A stretch of 64,000 nt of DNA, taken from contig OX463811.1 of assembly GCA_949825045.1 (NCBI GenBank), positions 434,001 through 498,000 on the forward strand. Direction: 5' to 3'. The position numbers and the translations under genes are program-made. This DNA is from Argyresthia goedartella. Lineage: Eukaryota > Arthropoda > Insecta > Lepidoptera > Argyresthiidae. Positions within the stretch are counted from its first letter, which is position 1. The number at the start of each line of letters is the position of its first letter. Below, in pieces: positions 51,481 through 61,399 of this stretch. A model generated the notes under the pieces. The model searched no databases and was not told the DNA's origin. It was given only the letters and a program-made list of their open reading frames with translations.

Positions 51481-51497
51481 TTCGAAAAAAAAATCAA

Positions 51498-52035
51498 TTT
51501 TTAGGGTTCCGTCAAGTCTGTCTGTCCGTCCGTCCTTCCGTCCGTATGTCACAGCAACTTTATGCAGAAACTATTAGGACTACACAGTTGAAACTTGGTA
51601 TGTAAATGTATGCTGTACACCGCTTTACGATTTTTATAAAAAAAAAACAACTTTTTTTTTTCATCAAACCTATATGTGTGGGGTGTCTATACATGGGTCT
51701 TTAAAAATGACGTCGAGGTTCCTGAAACCATTTTTACTCAAAGTAAATCGTTAAAGAGACATTCACTTCCAAAGTGGAAAAATGTGTCGTCGTCCCGCCC
51801 CCCTCTAACTTTTAAACTAAGAGAGTGAAAAATCTACAAAAAATATATGTTCTGTATTTAAGTACATACTTTCAACGAAAATTGGTTTCAACAAAATATA
51901 ATCAGCAGTTTTTGAGATATAAAACATTTATTAAAACCGCAAAACAAAGTTACAACACAAACATCCAGCCACATAATTACTTGCTACAACGGAGCCCTTC
52001 ATGGGCGACCGACTCGCGCTTGGTCTCTTTTAATT
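51498..52035 (-). repeat. REP-C repeat, long subfamily
   Basis: The plus strand begins TTTTTAGGGTTCCGTCAAGT with GTCTGTCCGTCCGTCC and ends AACGGAGCCCTTCATGGGCG, CCGACTCGCGCTTGG. Same subfamily as 2655-3145. The 75-codon frame within is a by-product. Confidence 0.65.
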
Positions 52036-52074
52036 TTTTCGTTTCACCTTAACTTAACCTAATGCGGTAGGTAG

Positions 52075-52250
52075 GTGTCGACCTCCGTGGCGCTGCGCTT
52101 GTCGCTCCGGCTACCATGCGATAGGTCCCGGGTTCGATACCCGGCTGGGGGTAAAGAAAAAAAAACCCATAGATATTGTGTGTGACGTCGCTGTTTCTGG
52201 TTCCCACGACGCAGGTTATCCTAGTGTGGGGCTAGAGGCAATAGATTGTG
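52075..52250 (+). mobile_element. SINE family S1, complete
   Basis: The head is GACCTCCGTGGCGCTGCGCT with B-box GGGTTCGATACCCGGCTGGG, then GGTAAAG and an A-run. The body holds GACGTCGCTGTTTCTGGTTC, CCACGACGCAGG and CTAGTGTGGGGCTAG. Same family as 1590-1768 (-). Confidence 0.8.
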
Positions 52251-52369
52251 CCTGCTAGTATGTTTCAAATTTAATCTAAATTAACAAGTATTTACATATT
52301 TATTACATCTTTAGAACATATAACAAATAGTGCCATTCTTATTCATTCAGTCAGAACAACACATCGATT

Positions 52370-52740
52370 TGTTCGGCTTATGTTTAAACAATCACCAAAA
52401 AATGCACCTATTTTACTACCAATAAATTCGAAACGACCGCCAGAATTAGTAAACGACCACCAAATTTTAATTGTGTTTGGATAAATGATCACCAAACTCC
52501 TTTTTATGTTTTGTGCACTTAAGTTTATGTTTTAAGTATTTTTTGTTGTTCTTACATGTTCAACCTAACACGAAGGATAAAGGGAGCTCCGCTTCGCTCA
52601 CCCCCTTTACCCTCCACCTAAGCAACCGCAGGATTTTGTCCTGATATTTTCTGAAACTTTTGGTGATCATTGACACATTTTGGGCAGGAAAAAAATATTT
52701 TGGTGATTATTATATTTGTTGCCAATTTGTTCTTCCAATT
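52370..52740 (-). mobile_element. CACCAAA-family element (M4), full
   Basis: Plus strand: AAACAATCACCAAAAAATGC, ACCAATAAATTCGAAACGAC, GGATAAATGATCACCAAACT, GAGCTCCGCTTCGCTCACCC, TTTTGGTGATCATTGACAC. The words GATCACCAAA / TTTGGTGATC recur in both orientations through the element, and a palindromic core with GCTTCGCT lies at the centre. No coding capacity. Confidence 0.7.
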
Positions 52741-52929
52741 TGTTGATCACACGAATGGCTCTGGTGAGTGTAGCGCGCGCCAGCAGACGCGTGCGCGCAC
52801 GCGGCTCTTGCAGCAGCGGTGGCGGCGGCTAAATACTTAATTAATATATATATATACCCAACAATTGTAATACCACTTGTGCCTCAATTATAACTAGTGG
52901 TTCTGTGAGAACGGTCTCGCTTCAATTTC

Positions 52930-53005
52930 AAAAATTGAAATCCGACCATACATAACGCTACAGCAAACATCCCCCCACATCTCCCCCCTATTGGATTATT
53001 TTTCA
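52930..53005 (-). repeat. dispersed repeat resembling the 41-bp satellite unit
   Basis: The minus strand reads GGGGGGATGTTTGCTGTAGC, then GTTATGTATGGTCGGATTTC. The satellite unit reads GAGGGAAGTTTGCTGTAGCG, then GTATTCATAC. The right flank of the satellite (36565-36650) has both TTCATTCTAAACAAG and GGGAAAGTTTGCTGTCGCGT, comparable with TTCATTCTACACAAT at 53036. Confidence 0.55.
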
Positions 53006-53052
53006 TCTTGTGTAGAATGAGTTGACTACTTCATTTCATTCTACACAATTTC

Positions 53053-53092
53053 GCATTTCCAACCGATTTTCGTCAAAATCGGTTGGAAATGC
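53053..53092. repeat. perfect 18-bp inverted repeat
   Basis: Arms GCATTTCCAACCGATTTT (53053-53070) and 53075-53092, loop CGTC. A second, looser pair (TTGTGTAGAATGA / TCATTCTACACAA) lies just to the left. Confidence 0.85.
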
Positions 53093-53715
53093 CACCTGGG
53101 GGGCCACCATAACGTCTTATGCCGATTCAGATTAGGAACCTAATTTGATCCGTAAAATTACAGTGACCGTCTTAAAACAAGTCTTTTTATTAGGTAAATA
53201 AAGCCCATAATAGCGAATCGGAATGGAAATGTTTGCCATGGAAATGTTTCTTGTTTTGAACCTAATTTTAATCGGAAAAAGATTGTGGTAACACACCTGT
53301 AGGCGAGAACAGACAGACAGACGGACAAAAGCATTTTGGCTAATATCGAAACTGGACGCTTCGCTCGCTCGGTCAATTGCACAACTACAACCTCGTTTTG
53401 TATTTTTGGCGGTATTTCCCAACATACGACACAGTAAATATTGGGCACTAGGGTATCTCTCCCCACAACACTGGTAACACAGTATCTCCCGTCTTTTAAC
53501 CTGTGTTACCAGTTAGAAAAATGCTGCTACAAAAATACAAATCGAAACCTACCTACGAATTTGTGAGCGACACAGAAACTTGCATTTTTTTTCATTATTT
53601 TAAACCCACTTACACCCCCGACCCCTAGAAATTTATCGTATGAACTGGAATAATAATGAAGTGGAATTATTACAAAAACAGATGTCAGGACTGCATTTTC
53701 TTTCAATACCACACA

Positions 53716-53790
53716 CAAACTTATGAATGCACCTGGTTACGTGAAGTATGAAAGAAGGCACCACCAATAACTATGTAGCCCCATATCTCC
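53716..53790 (+). repeat. REP-A copy
   Basis: ACTTATGAATGCACCTGGTT, then GAAAGAAGGCACCACCAATA; matches the inverted copies at 17590, 27895 and 44975. Confidence 0.55.
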
Positions 53791-53865
53791 GATTTTTGAA
53801 AAAATCCAATCACAAAATTTCACAAGAATCGGTTGAAAAATGCGACCAGCCGGAGTTGAAAAATG

Positions 53866-53919
53866 CGGATATTCGGATTTCCTTATTTTCAGCCGAAAAT
53901 AAGGAAATCCGAATATCCG
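53866..53919. repeat. perfect 25-bp inverted repeat
   Basis: Arms 53866-53890 and 53895-53919 are exact reverse complements; outer bases CGGATATTCGGATTTCCTTA; loop AGCC. Ends abruptly on both sides. Confidence 0.9.
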
Positions 53920-54224
53920 GAAATACGAAAGCATCTTTGCCCAAGCTAAAACGGAGGCGCTTCGATCGCTTAGTCAATTGTGCCATTCAATGAAGAATAA
54001 TTGTTGGGTAGAAAATAAGTTAGACCGAACATTTATCGGGAAATACCACAGGGAAATACTCTTAACTCGCCAACGCCTATGTAACGTATCGGAAATATCA
54101 ATGCGGGTGGAAAGATCTGGCCGAGACGGGCACTGGATGGATGTCCTGTCCGTTCTATGCGGCGTTTGTTTCTGGCGCTTCAGTGTTTCGGATGACACGT
54201 CAAGCTGCAGGGCCCGGCTACTGT

Positions 54225-54420
54225 CGCTACTCGGCGGTACCTGGTAGTCAGAGGCCCTAATAGGGCAGCTTGATAACTTGTGACAGTCGGGCAGCCCACT
54301 AGCCCGACACCCATCACGCTGGCTCAGTGCGGGTTGATGGAGAACCCGCACTGAGCCAGCGTGATGGAGTGTGGCTCAATCTTACTCGTATCCGGGTAAA
54401 GGCCCGTGCCTCTCGGTGGG
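54225..54420 (-). repeat. REP-H, copy 2, with inverted duplication
   Basis: The minus strand is collinear with 45640-45785 except in the middle. There a 25-bp word (CCATCACGCTGGCTCAGTGC plus GGGTT) is present twice as a perfect inverted pair, 54311-54335 and 54343-54367, with loop GATGGAG. The 45.6-kb copy has the word once. Confidence 0.65.
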
Positions 54421-54438
54421 GACACTAATGGACTACAT

Positions 54439-54571
54439 TTATTTTAGAACATTAACTTATATGCGAGCTCGCATGAAGAGACTTATGAATGTTGAGGAAG
54501 AGAGAAATGTATGCCAGGATCGCAGCAGGTGGAGGTCTTTGATCTCTGCCTACCCCTCTTCCGGGAAATAG
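54439..54571 (+). pseudogene. possible LINE C-terminal fragment
   Basis: The plus strand reads MRARMKRLMNVEEERNVCQD, then RSRWRSLISAYPSSGK and TAG. C-Q-D-R-x-x-W-R resembles the last residues of some insect LINE reverse transcriptases. Too short to assign. Confidence 0.35.
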
Positions 54572-54599
54572 GCGTGAGCATATGTAAGTAGGTAACTTA

Positions 54600-55080
54600 T
54601 ATTCTTCGTGATACACCTCTGTGCCAAATTTCATGTTTCCAGCACATCTTCATCACTTTTAGCGACTAAAACCGAGAAGTGTCGATCGGAGAAGTAGTGC
54701 AGTAATCGTAGTACTGTACGTATTTATGCCAGCGGTCGACCACAGAACCTGTTCAACTCGCATAGTCTCGTCCACTTTCTCCAACTACCTTACAGTAAAC
54801 ACGTTACAAGGTAGGTATTGAATTAATTAAGTCTACACCAATGATACTGTGATAATTGTAGATGCTGCTTTTAAAAAAAAAAAAATTGCGTCTTACCTGC
54901 CATTGAGACAAGTACAACGCAGTGAGACTATTCATATTAGGTATTATAGCAGCGGCGATGGGTTAACCCCCTGTAATAAAAAATGGAGAATTTACTGGCT
55001 GCATACGTGGAAACTGCCTCTTCCACCGTAGTACATTTACAGGTGACTTTTAATTAACTCACTCAAAGCAACGTTGTTCA
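54600..55080. other. intergenic, nothing recognised
   Basis: AT-rich, with short frames only. Confidence 0.45.
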
Positions 55081-55084
55081 TTGA

Positions 55085-55255
55085 GTTTAAGATAGGTCGC
55101 AAATTATTTTTTTACACTGTATCACAGTACATTGACCCGATCAGCTGATTCTAAGTTACTATGGGATTTGTTTGCGACCCTAGGTTTCAAGGTGAAAATT
55201 ATTGGAAAAAATGTGGTCAGCTATTTAAATGTCACCTGTATACCTAGTGAAAATA
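55085..55255. repeat. REP-F fragment
   Basis: GACCCGATCAGCTGATTCTA, AGTTACTATGGGATTTG and AAAATGTGGTCAGCTATTTA. The CCCCAAG parts are missing. Confidence 0.45.
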
Positions 55256-55439
55256 AAATATTTTAATGAACAACAAAAACAGATCTCGTAGGGCTTACCT
55301 CCACGCTGCACACTTATTATGGTAAGACAAGTGTAGTATGTCTCAAACAACTATTGGTTAAGCAACAATTTGAGGCGGTATGGCGACAGATGGGTTACCT
55401 TACCTACCGATATGACCACAGATAAATGCTTAGGCATCA

Positions 55440-55800
55440 TGAATTAATTTGGCTTATATTTAAACGATCACCACAAACGCACCTATTTTACTACCAATAA
55501 ATTCGAAACTACCGCCAGAATTAGTAAACGACCACCAAATTGTGTTTGGATGAAATGATCACTAAACTTCTTTTTATGTTTTGTGTACTTCAATTTATAT
55601 TTTATGTATTATTTGTTGTTCTTACATGTTCAACCTAACACTAAGGATAAAGGGGGCTTCGCTTCGCTCTCCCCCTTTACCCTTCACTTAAGCTATCGCA
55701 GTATTTTGCCCTGATATTTTCTGCAACTTTTGTTAATCATTTACCCATTTTGGGTGGAAAAAAATATATTTTGGTGGCCATTTCAATTGTTCTCAATTAA
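55440..55800 (-). mobile_element. CACCAAA-family element (M4), full
   Basis: Plus strand: AAACGATCACCACAAACGCA, CTACCAATAAATTCGAAACT, GGATGAAATGATCACTAAAC, GGGGGCTTCGCTTCGCTCTC, CATTTACCCATTTTGGGTGG. Collinear with 52370-52740. Confidence 0.7.
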
Positions 55801-55945
55801 TTTAAATTTTTCTCTCTTTTTCACGTACATTATATCAAAAATCACGGGTTCAAACAGCCAGTTTGGCGCGAAAACGGACCTACAGGGAAGTGACGTTAAA
55901 GCTGTTGTCAGTACGGGACAGAGCTATGTATCAATCTCTTTCTCC

Positions 55946-57085
55946 TTTTTAGGGTTCCGTACCTCAAAAGGTAAACATGGAACCCTTGTAGGATCACTCG
56001 CGTGTCCGTCCGTCCGTCCGTCCGTCCGTCTGTCTGTCACAGCCACTTTTATCAGGAACTCTAAGAGATAGGTCTTGAAATCTGCCGCAAAAATACTTAT
56101 CCTGACAATCCCAACATAATTAAAGTCTGATATGAAAAAGATATTGCCTACAAAAACGTGGAGGGGGTGAAATGACAAACCGAAAAAAGAATACAGTAAT
56201 AAAATAAGTCATGTATAAGGCTCCTTGAAAATGGCTCTTTATAAACTTTTAATTTTATTTCACTTTTGATGACTTCAGAAGGTTGTCCCAAAACTACAGA
56301 GTCTATAATTATGAAAAAATACAGAATATAGAACTGAAGTCAAAGATTACAGGAAAAACTAGCCGGAATTGCCGAGGTTTATATTTATCTGCAATAATAA
56401 TAATAATTAAAAATAATAATAATTTATCCAGGTATAAGACATGAAGGTACATAGTTATATGGCTCCCTGTCTCCTAAGCTAGGTTCATCACCTGTATTTC
56501 AGGGGGCGGGGCTATTCAATAAATTGATCCTTTACCTTATTAAACTACTGTATAATTTCCATACTAATTAGGTAATCTGTAAACCACATACAAAGTTATA
56601 AATACACCTGGTTATCTAAAAATCAATATATGGGAGTTTCTACGCCCTTCTTCCTCGTAGTATGAACATCTTGTTGACCCAAAAACATAAAATGTCTAAA
56701 AATGATTTTAAATGTTGAAGGGGGTGTCCCCTTTTAGGAGGGCGCGATGAAGCATAACTGACCTACCTAATTGAGTAGGGTATAGTTATTTAGAATTCAT
56801 TGAGTAGATAACTACTGTTTTAAAAAGATGCAAACTAAGGAAAGAAAAGACACCAAAGTCAGATTATTACAAAAAAATATACCGACGAAAGTTTTAACTT
56901 CCCATTGACCTATGAGCCTATGAACTTAAAATTTGGTGATCATGTTTATTATTACGTATATTTAACAAAAAAAAACAATAAATCAGATGTTTTCTGTGAA
57001 TGTCTCTCATTTTTAAGCTTATTACATTTGGTACGGAACTCTAAATGTGAACCCGAAGTCCTACATGCACTTCGCCGGTTTTTTA
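55946..57085 (-). repeat. REP-C repeat, long or composite copy
   Basis: The plus strand begins TTTTTAGGGTTCCGTACCTC with GTCCGTCCGTCCGTCC and TGTCTGTCACAGCC (55946-56045). A matching head-like end lies at 57030-57085 (GGTACGGAACTCTAAATGTG, ACATGCACTTCGCCGG). The middle is longer than in other copies and includes an L1x UTR scrap at 56620-56655 (GGGAGTTTCTACGCCCTTCT). Other insertions are likely but not resolved. No gene. Confidence 0.5.
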
Positions 57086-57119
57086 ATTTGTTCGCGACAT
57101 TTTGTTTCACAGAATAACA

Positions 57120-57580
57120 TTTAATTAGGTGACCATATTTTGGGGAATGATAGTAATATATTTAAATGACCACCAAAATATTTTTTTCTTACCCAAAATG
57201 GGTAAATGATCACCAAAAGTTGCAGAAAATATCAGGGCAAAATACTGCGGTAGCTTAGGTGAAGGGTAAAGTGGGTAAAGGAGTGAGCAAAGCGAGACCC
57301 CCTTTATCCTTCGTGTTAGGTTGAAAATGTAAGAACAACAAAAAATACTTAAAACATAAACTTAAGTACACAAAACATAAAAGGTGATCATTTATCCAAA
57401 CCCAATTTGGTGGTCGTTTACTAATTCTGGCGGTCGTTTCGAATTTATTGGTAGTAAAATAGGTGTGTTTTTGGTGATCGTTTAAACATAAGCCATTTTT
57501 TTGGGTCTCCCATAGGAAGTTGTAATCAGCTGATCGGGTTAATGGAGCGACATTTTTTTTTCATTTGCGATCCAATGTTC
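57120..57580. repeat. REP-F repeat with nested M4 element
   Basis: REP-F begins GTGACCATATTTTGGGGAAT (57129) and resumes after the M4 copy with GGGTCTCCCATAGGAAGTTG, AATCAGCTGATCGGG and ATTTGCGATCC (57505-57570). Confidence 0.6.
57165..57498 (+). mobile_element. CACCAAA-family element (M4), full, nested
   Basis: AAATGACCACCAAAATATTT, AAATGATCACCAAAAGTTGC, GCGGTAGCTTAGGTGAAGGG, TTCGTGTTAGGTTGAAAATG, AGGTGATCATTTATCCAAAC, CTGGCGGTCGTTTCGAATTT. Inserted within REP-F. Confidence 0.7.
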
Positions 57581-57599
57581 GTATTTGTGCTTAAAGTAG

Positions 57600-58255
57600 T
57601 GTCTACAACCTGATATATCGACAGCAAAATTAATAACCAAATACACAAAATCCATAAGAAATTAACTTTAAAATAACACATTACAGAAGTAAAGTAAAAT
57701 TAAATACAATAAAATACAAAAGTTCTGTGAGAAGAATGCATAATAGTGTTGTCATGTAATTATTTTCCCGAATGATTGATGGATCTAATGTTGATTGAAT
57801 AATCGAATATAATTGACATGAATAATAATTTCATGTGGTGTCCATTTTATATTAATATTTAGTTTGGATACTTTGTACGACGACTTGTTTTTTTTTATTT
57901 TTCTGTCATGTACGAATTTACTTTAATAAATAAATAAATAACATGTCATAAATCCGCCATCACAAATAAACTAAAGAAAATAGAAAATTCTATAAAAATA
58001 AACCGTCTGAAGAAACGCCCGTGCCAAACGTGCCCATTGAAGCTCCGTAGTCTAGCGATATTCGTTATCGGAAACGATCGTGCGGTCAGCAGCATCTGGC
58101 CGAGACTGGTACTGGATGGGTGACCGTTTCTATGTGGTATTTGTTTCGGATGCTTCCGTGTTTCGGATGATACCCCGCCATCAACACGGTGCGCCACAAC
58201 AGCGACGGAGCGGCGGAATCCACTTGTATGTTTGTATGTAGGATGCACCGCAGCG
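57600..58255. other. spacer before the 34-bp satellite
   Basis: AT-rich up to 57950. From 58000 a repeat-like block on the minus strand (58080-58190: GAAACGGTCACCCATCCAGT, ATCATCCGAAACACGGAAGC) has counterparts in REP-H-flanking sequence near 54130-54190 and 45820-45850. No gene. Confidence 0.4.
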
Positions 58256-58261
58256 GCGCCG

Positions 58262-59845
58262 CACCGCATCGTGTGCCCACTCTTCCCTCGCTGTGCACCA
58301 CATAGTGTGCTCACTCTTCCCTTGCTGTGCACCGCATAGTGTGTTCACTCTTCCCTCGCTGTGAACCACATAGTGTGCTCACTCTTCCCTCGCTGTGCAC
58401 CGCATAGTGTGCCCACTCTTCCCTTGCTATGCACCGCATAGTGTGTTCACTCTTCCCTCGCTGTGCACCGCATAGTGTGCTCACTCTTCCCTCGCTGTGC
58501 ACCGCATAGTGTGTTCACTCTTCCCTCGCTTTGCACCGCATAGTGTGCCCACTCTTCCCTCGCCGTGCACCGCATAGTGTGCCCTCTCTTCCCTCGCTGT
58601 GCACCGCATAGTGTGCCCACTCTTCCCTTGCTGTGCACCGCATAGTGTGCCCACTCTTCCCTCGCTCTGCACCGCATAGTGTGCCCTCTCTTCCCTCGCT
58701 GTGCACCGCATAGTGTGCCCACTCTTCCCTCGCTGTGCACCGCATAGTGTGCCCACTCTACCCTCGCTGTGTACCGCATAGTGTGCCCACTCTTCCCTTG
58801 CTATGCACCGCATAGTGTGTTCACTCTTCCCTCGCTGTGCACCGCATAGTGTGCTCACTCTTCCCTCGCTGTGCACCGCATAGTGTGTTCACTCTTCCCT
58901 CGCTGTGCACCGCATAGTGTGCCCACTCTTCCCTCGCCGTGCACCGCATAGTGTGCCCTCTCTTCCCTCGCTGTGCACCGCATAGTGTGCCCACTCTTCC
59001 CTTGCTGTGCACCGCATAGTGTGCCCACTCTTCCCTCGCTCTGCACCTCATAGTGTGCCCTCTCTTCCCTCGCTGTGCACCGCATAGTGTGCCCACTCTT
59101 CCCTCGCTGTGCACCACATAGTGTGCTCACTCTTCCCTTGCTGTGCACCGCATAGTGTGTTCACTCTTCCCTCGCTGTGCACCACATAGTGTGCTCACTC
59201 TTCCCTCGCTGTGCACCGCATAGTGTGCCCACTCTTCCCTTGCTATGCACCGCATAGTGTGTTCACTCTTCCCTCGCTGTGCACCGCATAGTGTGCTCAC
59301 TCTTCCCTCGCTGTGCACCGCATAGTGTGTTCACTCTTCCCTCGCTGTGCACCGCATAGTGTGCCCACTCTTCCCTCGCCGTGCACCGCATAGTGTGCCC
59401 TCTCTTCCCTCGCTGTGCACCGCATAGTGTGCCCACTCTTCCCTTGCTGTGCACCGCATAGTGTGCCCAATCTTCCCTCGCTCTGCACCGCATAGTGTGC
59501 CCTCTCTTCCCTCGCTGTGCACCGCATAGTGTGCCCACTCTTCCCTCGCTGTGCACCGCATAGTGTGCCCACTCTACCCTCGCTGTGTACCGCATAGTGT
59601 GCCCACTCTTCCCTCGCTGTGCACCGCATAGTGTGCCCACTCTACCCTCGCTGTGCACCGCATAGTGTGCCCACTATTCCCTCGCTGTGCACCGCATAGT
59701 GTGCCCACTCTTCCCTCGCTGTGCACCGCATAGTGTGCCCACTCTACCCTCGCTGTGCACCGCATAGTGTGCCCACTCTTCCCTCGCTGTGCACCGCATA
59801 GTGTGCCCACTCTACCCTCGCTGTGTACCGCATAATGTGGCCCGG
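58262..59845. repeat. 34-bp tandem satellite, about 46 units, with super-repeats
   Basis: The unit is built from GTGTGCCCACTCTTCCCTCG and CTGTGCACCGCATA. 34 is not divisible by 3, so all three minus-strand frames chain across it and produce overlapping repetitive open frames with Cys, His and Arg; these are by-products. Rare variants recur at multiples of 34: CGCCGTGCACC at 58561, 58935 and 59377, i.e. 11 and 13 units apart, each followed by the same series of variants (CCCTCTCTTCC, CTTGCTGTG, CTCTGCACC). The end units (59580-59840) are more uniform. Confidence 0.95.
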
Positions 59846-59859
59846 CCTTTAAACTGGCA

Positions 59860-59960
59860 TTGCCGCGCGCATATTTCTTGGGGAAGTTGTTCACAATGGT
59901 AGGTGCTTTCATTCCCCAAAAAATGGTCAGCTAATTACATTTAATTTTTAATAAACATTT
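59860..59960. repeat. REP-F fragment
   Basis: ATATTTCTTGGGGAAGTTGT, TCATTCCCCAAAAAATGGTC and AGCTAATTACATTTAA, directly right of the 34-bp array. Confidence 0.5.
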
Positions 59961-59964
59961 AGGT

Positions 59965-60495
59965 ATATTTCTTTTCCCCAGGGATAGTAATCGGAGATCC
60001 CACACGGTGTCTCTCCTATCAACTCCTCGGCATAACACTGCCGCCTACAAACACTCTTTTAGGTTAAGGGCAATCAGACTGTGGAACGCACTTCCCTGCA
60101 CTATTAGGGATAGTCCCTCAATTTTCACTTTTAAGAAAAGATTGAAAGCGTATTTCCTTTCTCTTCCGTAATCGGTATCATATTTATGTAAGTATATGTA
60201 TGATATTTTGTAGTTTATATATGTGCAGGCTATCTAGTGTATTTTATATAGTTGAGATATATATCTTTTTTATTAGGTATATTTTATTTATATTTTAAAA
60301 GTAATTTTCGTACGTATGTATACAGTTTTATTGCGCACTAGGACTGTCCTTTTTCATAAACACTCCTGTCTTGCCTAGGTTTGCTGGAAGAAATCTCTTT
60401 TTAGAGATAAGCTCGCCTTTGCCTACAAAATTTATTGTAACTGTCTTTTTATCTATGTTTTCTGTGCAATAAAGAATATGAATATGAATATGAAT
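59965..60495 (+). pseudogene. LINE family L2x: C-terminus, 3' UTR and tail
   Basis: The plus-strand frame 59988-60173 reads SNRRSHTVSLLSTPRHNTAA, YKHSFRLRAIRLWNALPCTI and FTFKKRLKAYFLSLP, then TAA. H-S-F-x-x-R-A-I-x-L-W-N-A-L-P...F-K-K-R-L-K is the C-terminus of many LINE reverse transcriptases. The UTR has TGCTGGAAGAAATCTCTTTT, GAGATAAGCTCGCC and TGTGCAATAAAG and ends in AATATGAATATGAATATGAA. This copy ties the orphan UTRs at 2450, 12850 and 23446 to a coding family. Confidence 0.8.
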
Positions 60496-60594
60496 CTATA
60501 GATTTTTTGAATTGATTTAGAAAATATTATTTTAACGGTATTCGTGAAAAATAAACATGAACTGTCAAAGCACAAACCTATACCTATACTGCCG

Positions 60595-60880
60595 CCATAC
60601 GCGAAAAGGCGGCATCTACAAAAAAAAAGTATTGCGTTTTCAGTCAAATGTATAGGTATCAATGGAATCGCCACAATTATTTCTACCTTTCTGCATAAGT
60701 AACAAAGCGGTATCTGCTCTCTATCTACTATTTTGAGATATCGAAAAGGCGGCATCTGCAAGCATTTTGTACTGATAAAGATATAAAAGGGGGCATGTGT
60801 AAAATGCAGACGTAAAAGGCCGTTTCTGCTGGTAAAAGCTGCCTCCTTCCTTTGTTTTTGTGGATGCCGCCTTTATTGTT
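60595..60880. repeat. GCGGCATC-rich dispersed repeat
   Basis: The word AAAAGGCGGCATCT(A/G)C occurs at 60605 and 60746, with variants (TGCCGCC, GATGCCGCC) near 60590 and 60864. The word returns at 61626 and in similar context at 62000-62035. It is interspersed with AT-rich sequence. Unknown. Confidence 0.4.
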
Positions 60881-60884
60881 TGAA

Positions 60885-61135
60885 CGTAGCCGGGATTAGT
60901 GTGCAGATGTGGCCGACTACGTACTGAAGTATAAGTAGACCTACGAAGTTGATGAAGAGTTCAATTAGCTGAATTAAAAAAAACGAGCATGATAAAGACT
61001 GGCATGACCTTACCAGCTTCCTAGGAAAGACCAGTTGGATTTCCGAAAGTAAAAAAGACAATATTCTTCATAATTTAAGTAAATTTCTCCCAGATAATCG
61101 GAAGTTTCTGGAAAAATCTTACCGAATCACTGGAC
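60885..61135. other. spacer, no gene
   Basis: Nothing recognised; a 62-codon minus-strand frame has no motif. Confidence 0.4.
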
Positions 61136-61139
61136 CAGG

Positions 61140-61395
61140 AAATATACCTTGGACACTATTTAGAAACATTGATCTAGCCCCAAACTAGAATTCCCTGTAT
61201 CTTGGGTACTAGACAAAGATACACATACTTATATAGATAAATATTATACTTAGATAGATAAACAACCATCATGACTAGGGTACAAACATCCGTTCTCATC
61301 AAACTAATATTTGCCCCCACCGGGACTCGAACCCGGGACCCTTGGCTTCGTAAGCAGGGTCACTGCCGACTCGGCCAATCGGGTCGTCGTCAGGA
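61140..61395 (-). mobile_element. SINE family S2, complete
   Basis: The minus-strand head reads GACGACCCGATTGGCCGAGT, CGGCAGTGACCCTGCTTACG and CCCGGGTTCGAGTCCCGGTG. The body with CCCAAGATACAGGGAATTCT is collinear with 50185-50430. The tail (about 61140) lacks the long ATT run. The plus-strand frame reading PPGLEPGTLGF across the head is an antisense by-product. Confidence 0.85.
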
Positions 61396-61399
61396 AAGA

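Noticed and set aside
58181..59912. A dozen overlapping minus-strand frames of 60-131 codons rich in Cys, His, Arg and Glu
   Set aside because: They are three reading frames of one 34-bp satellite; period 34 shifts the frame each unit and repeats every 102 bases.
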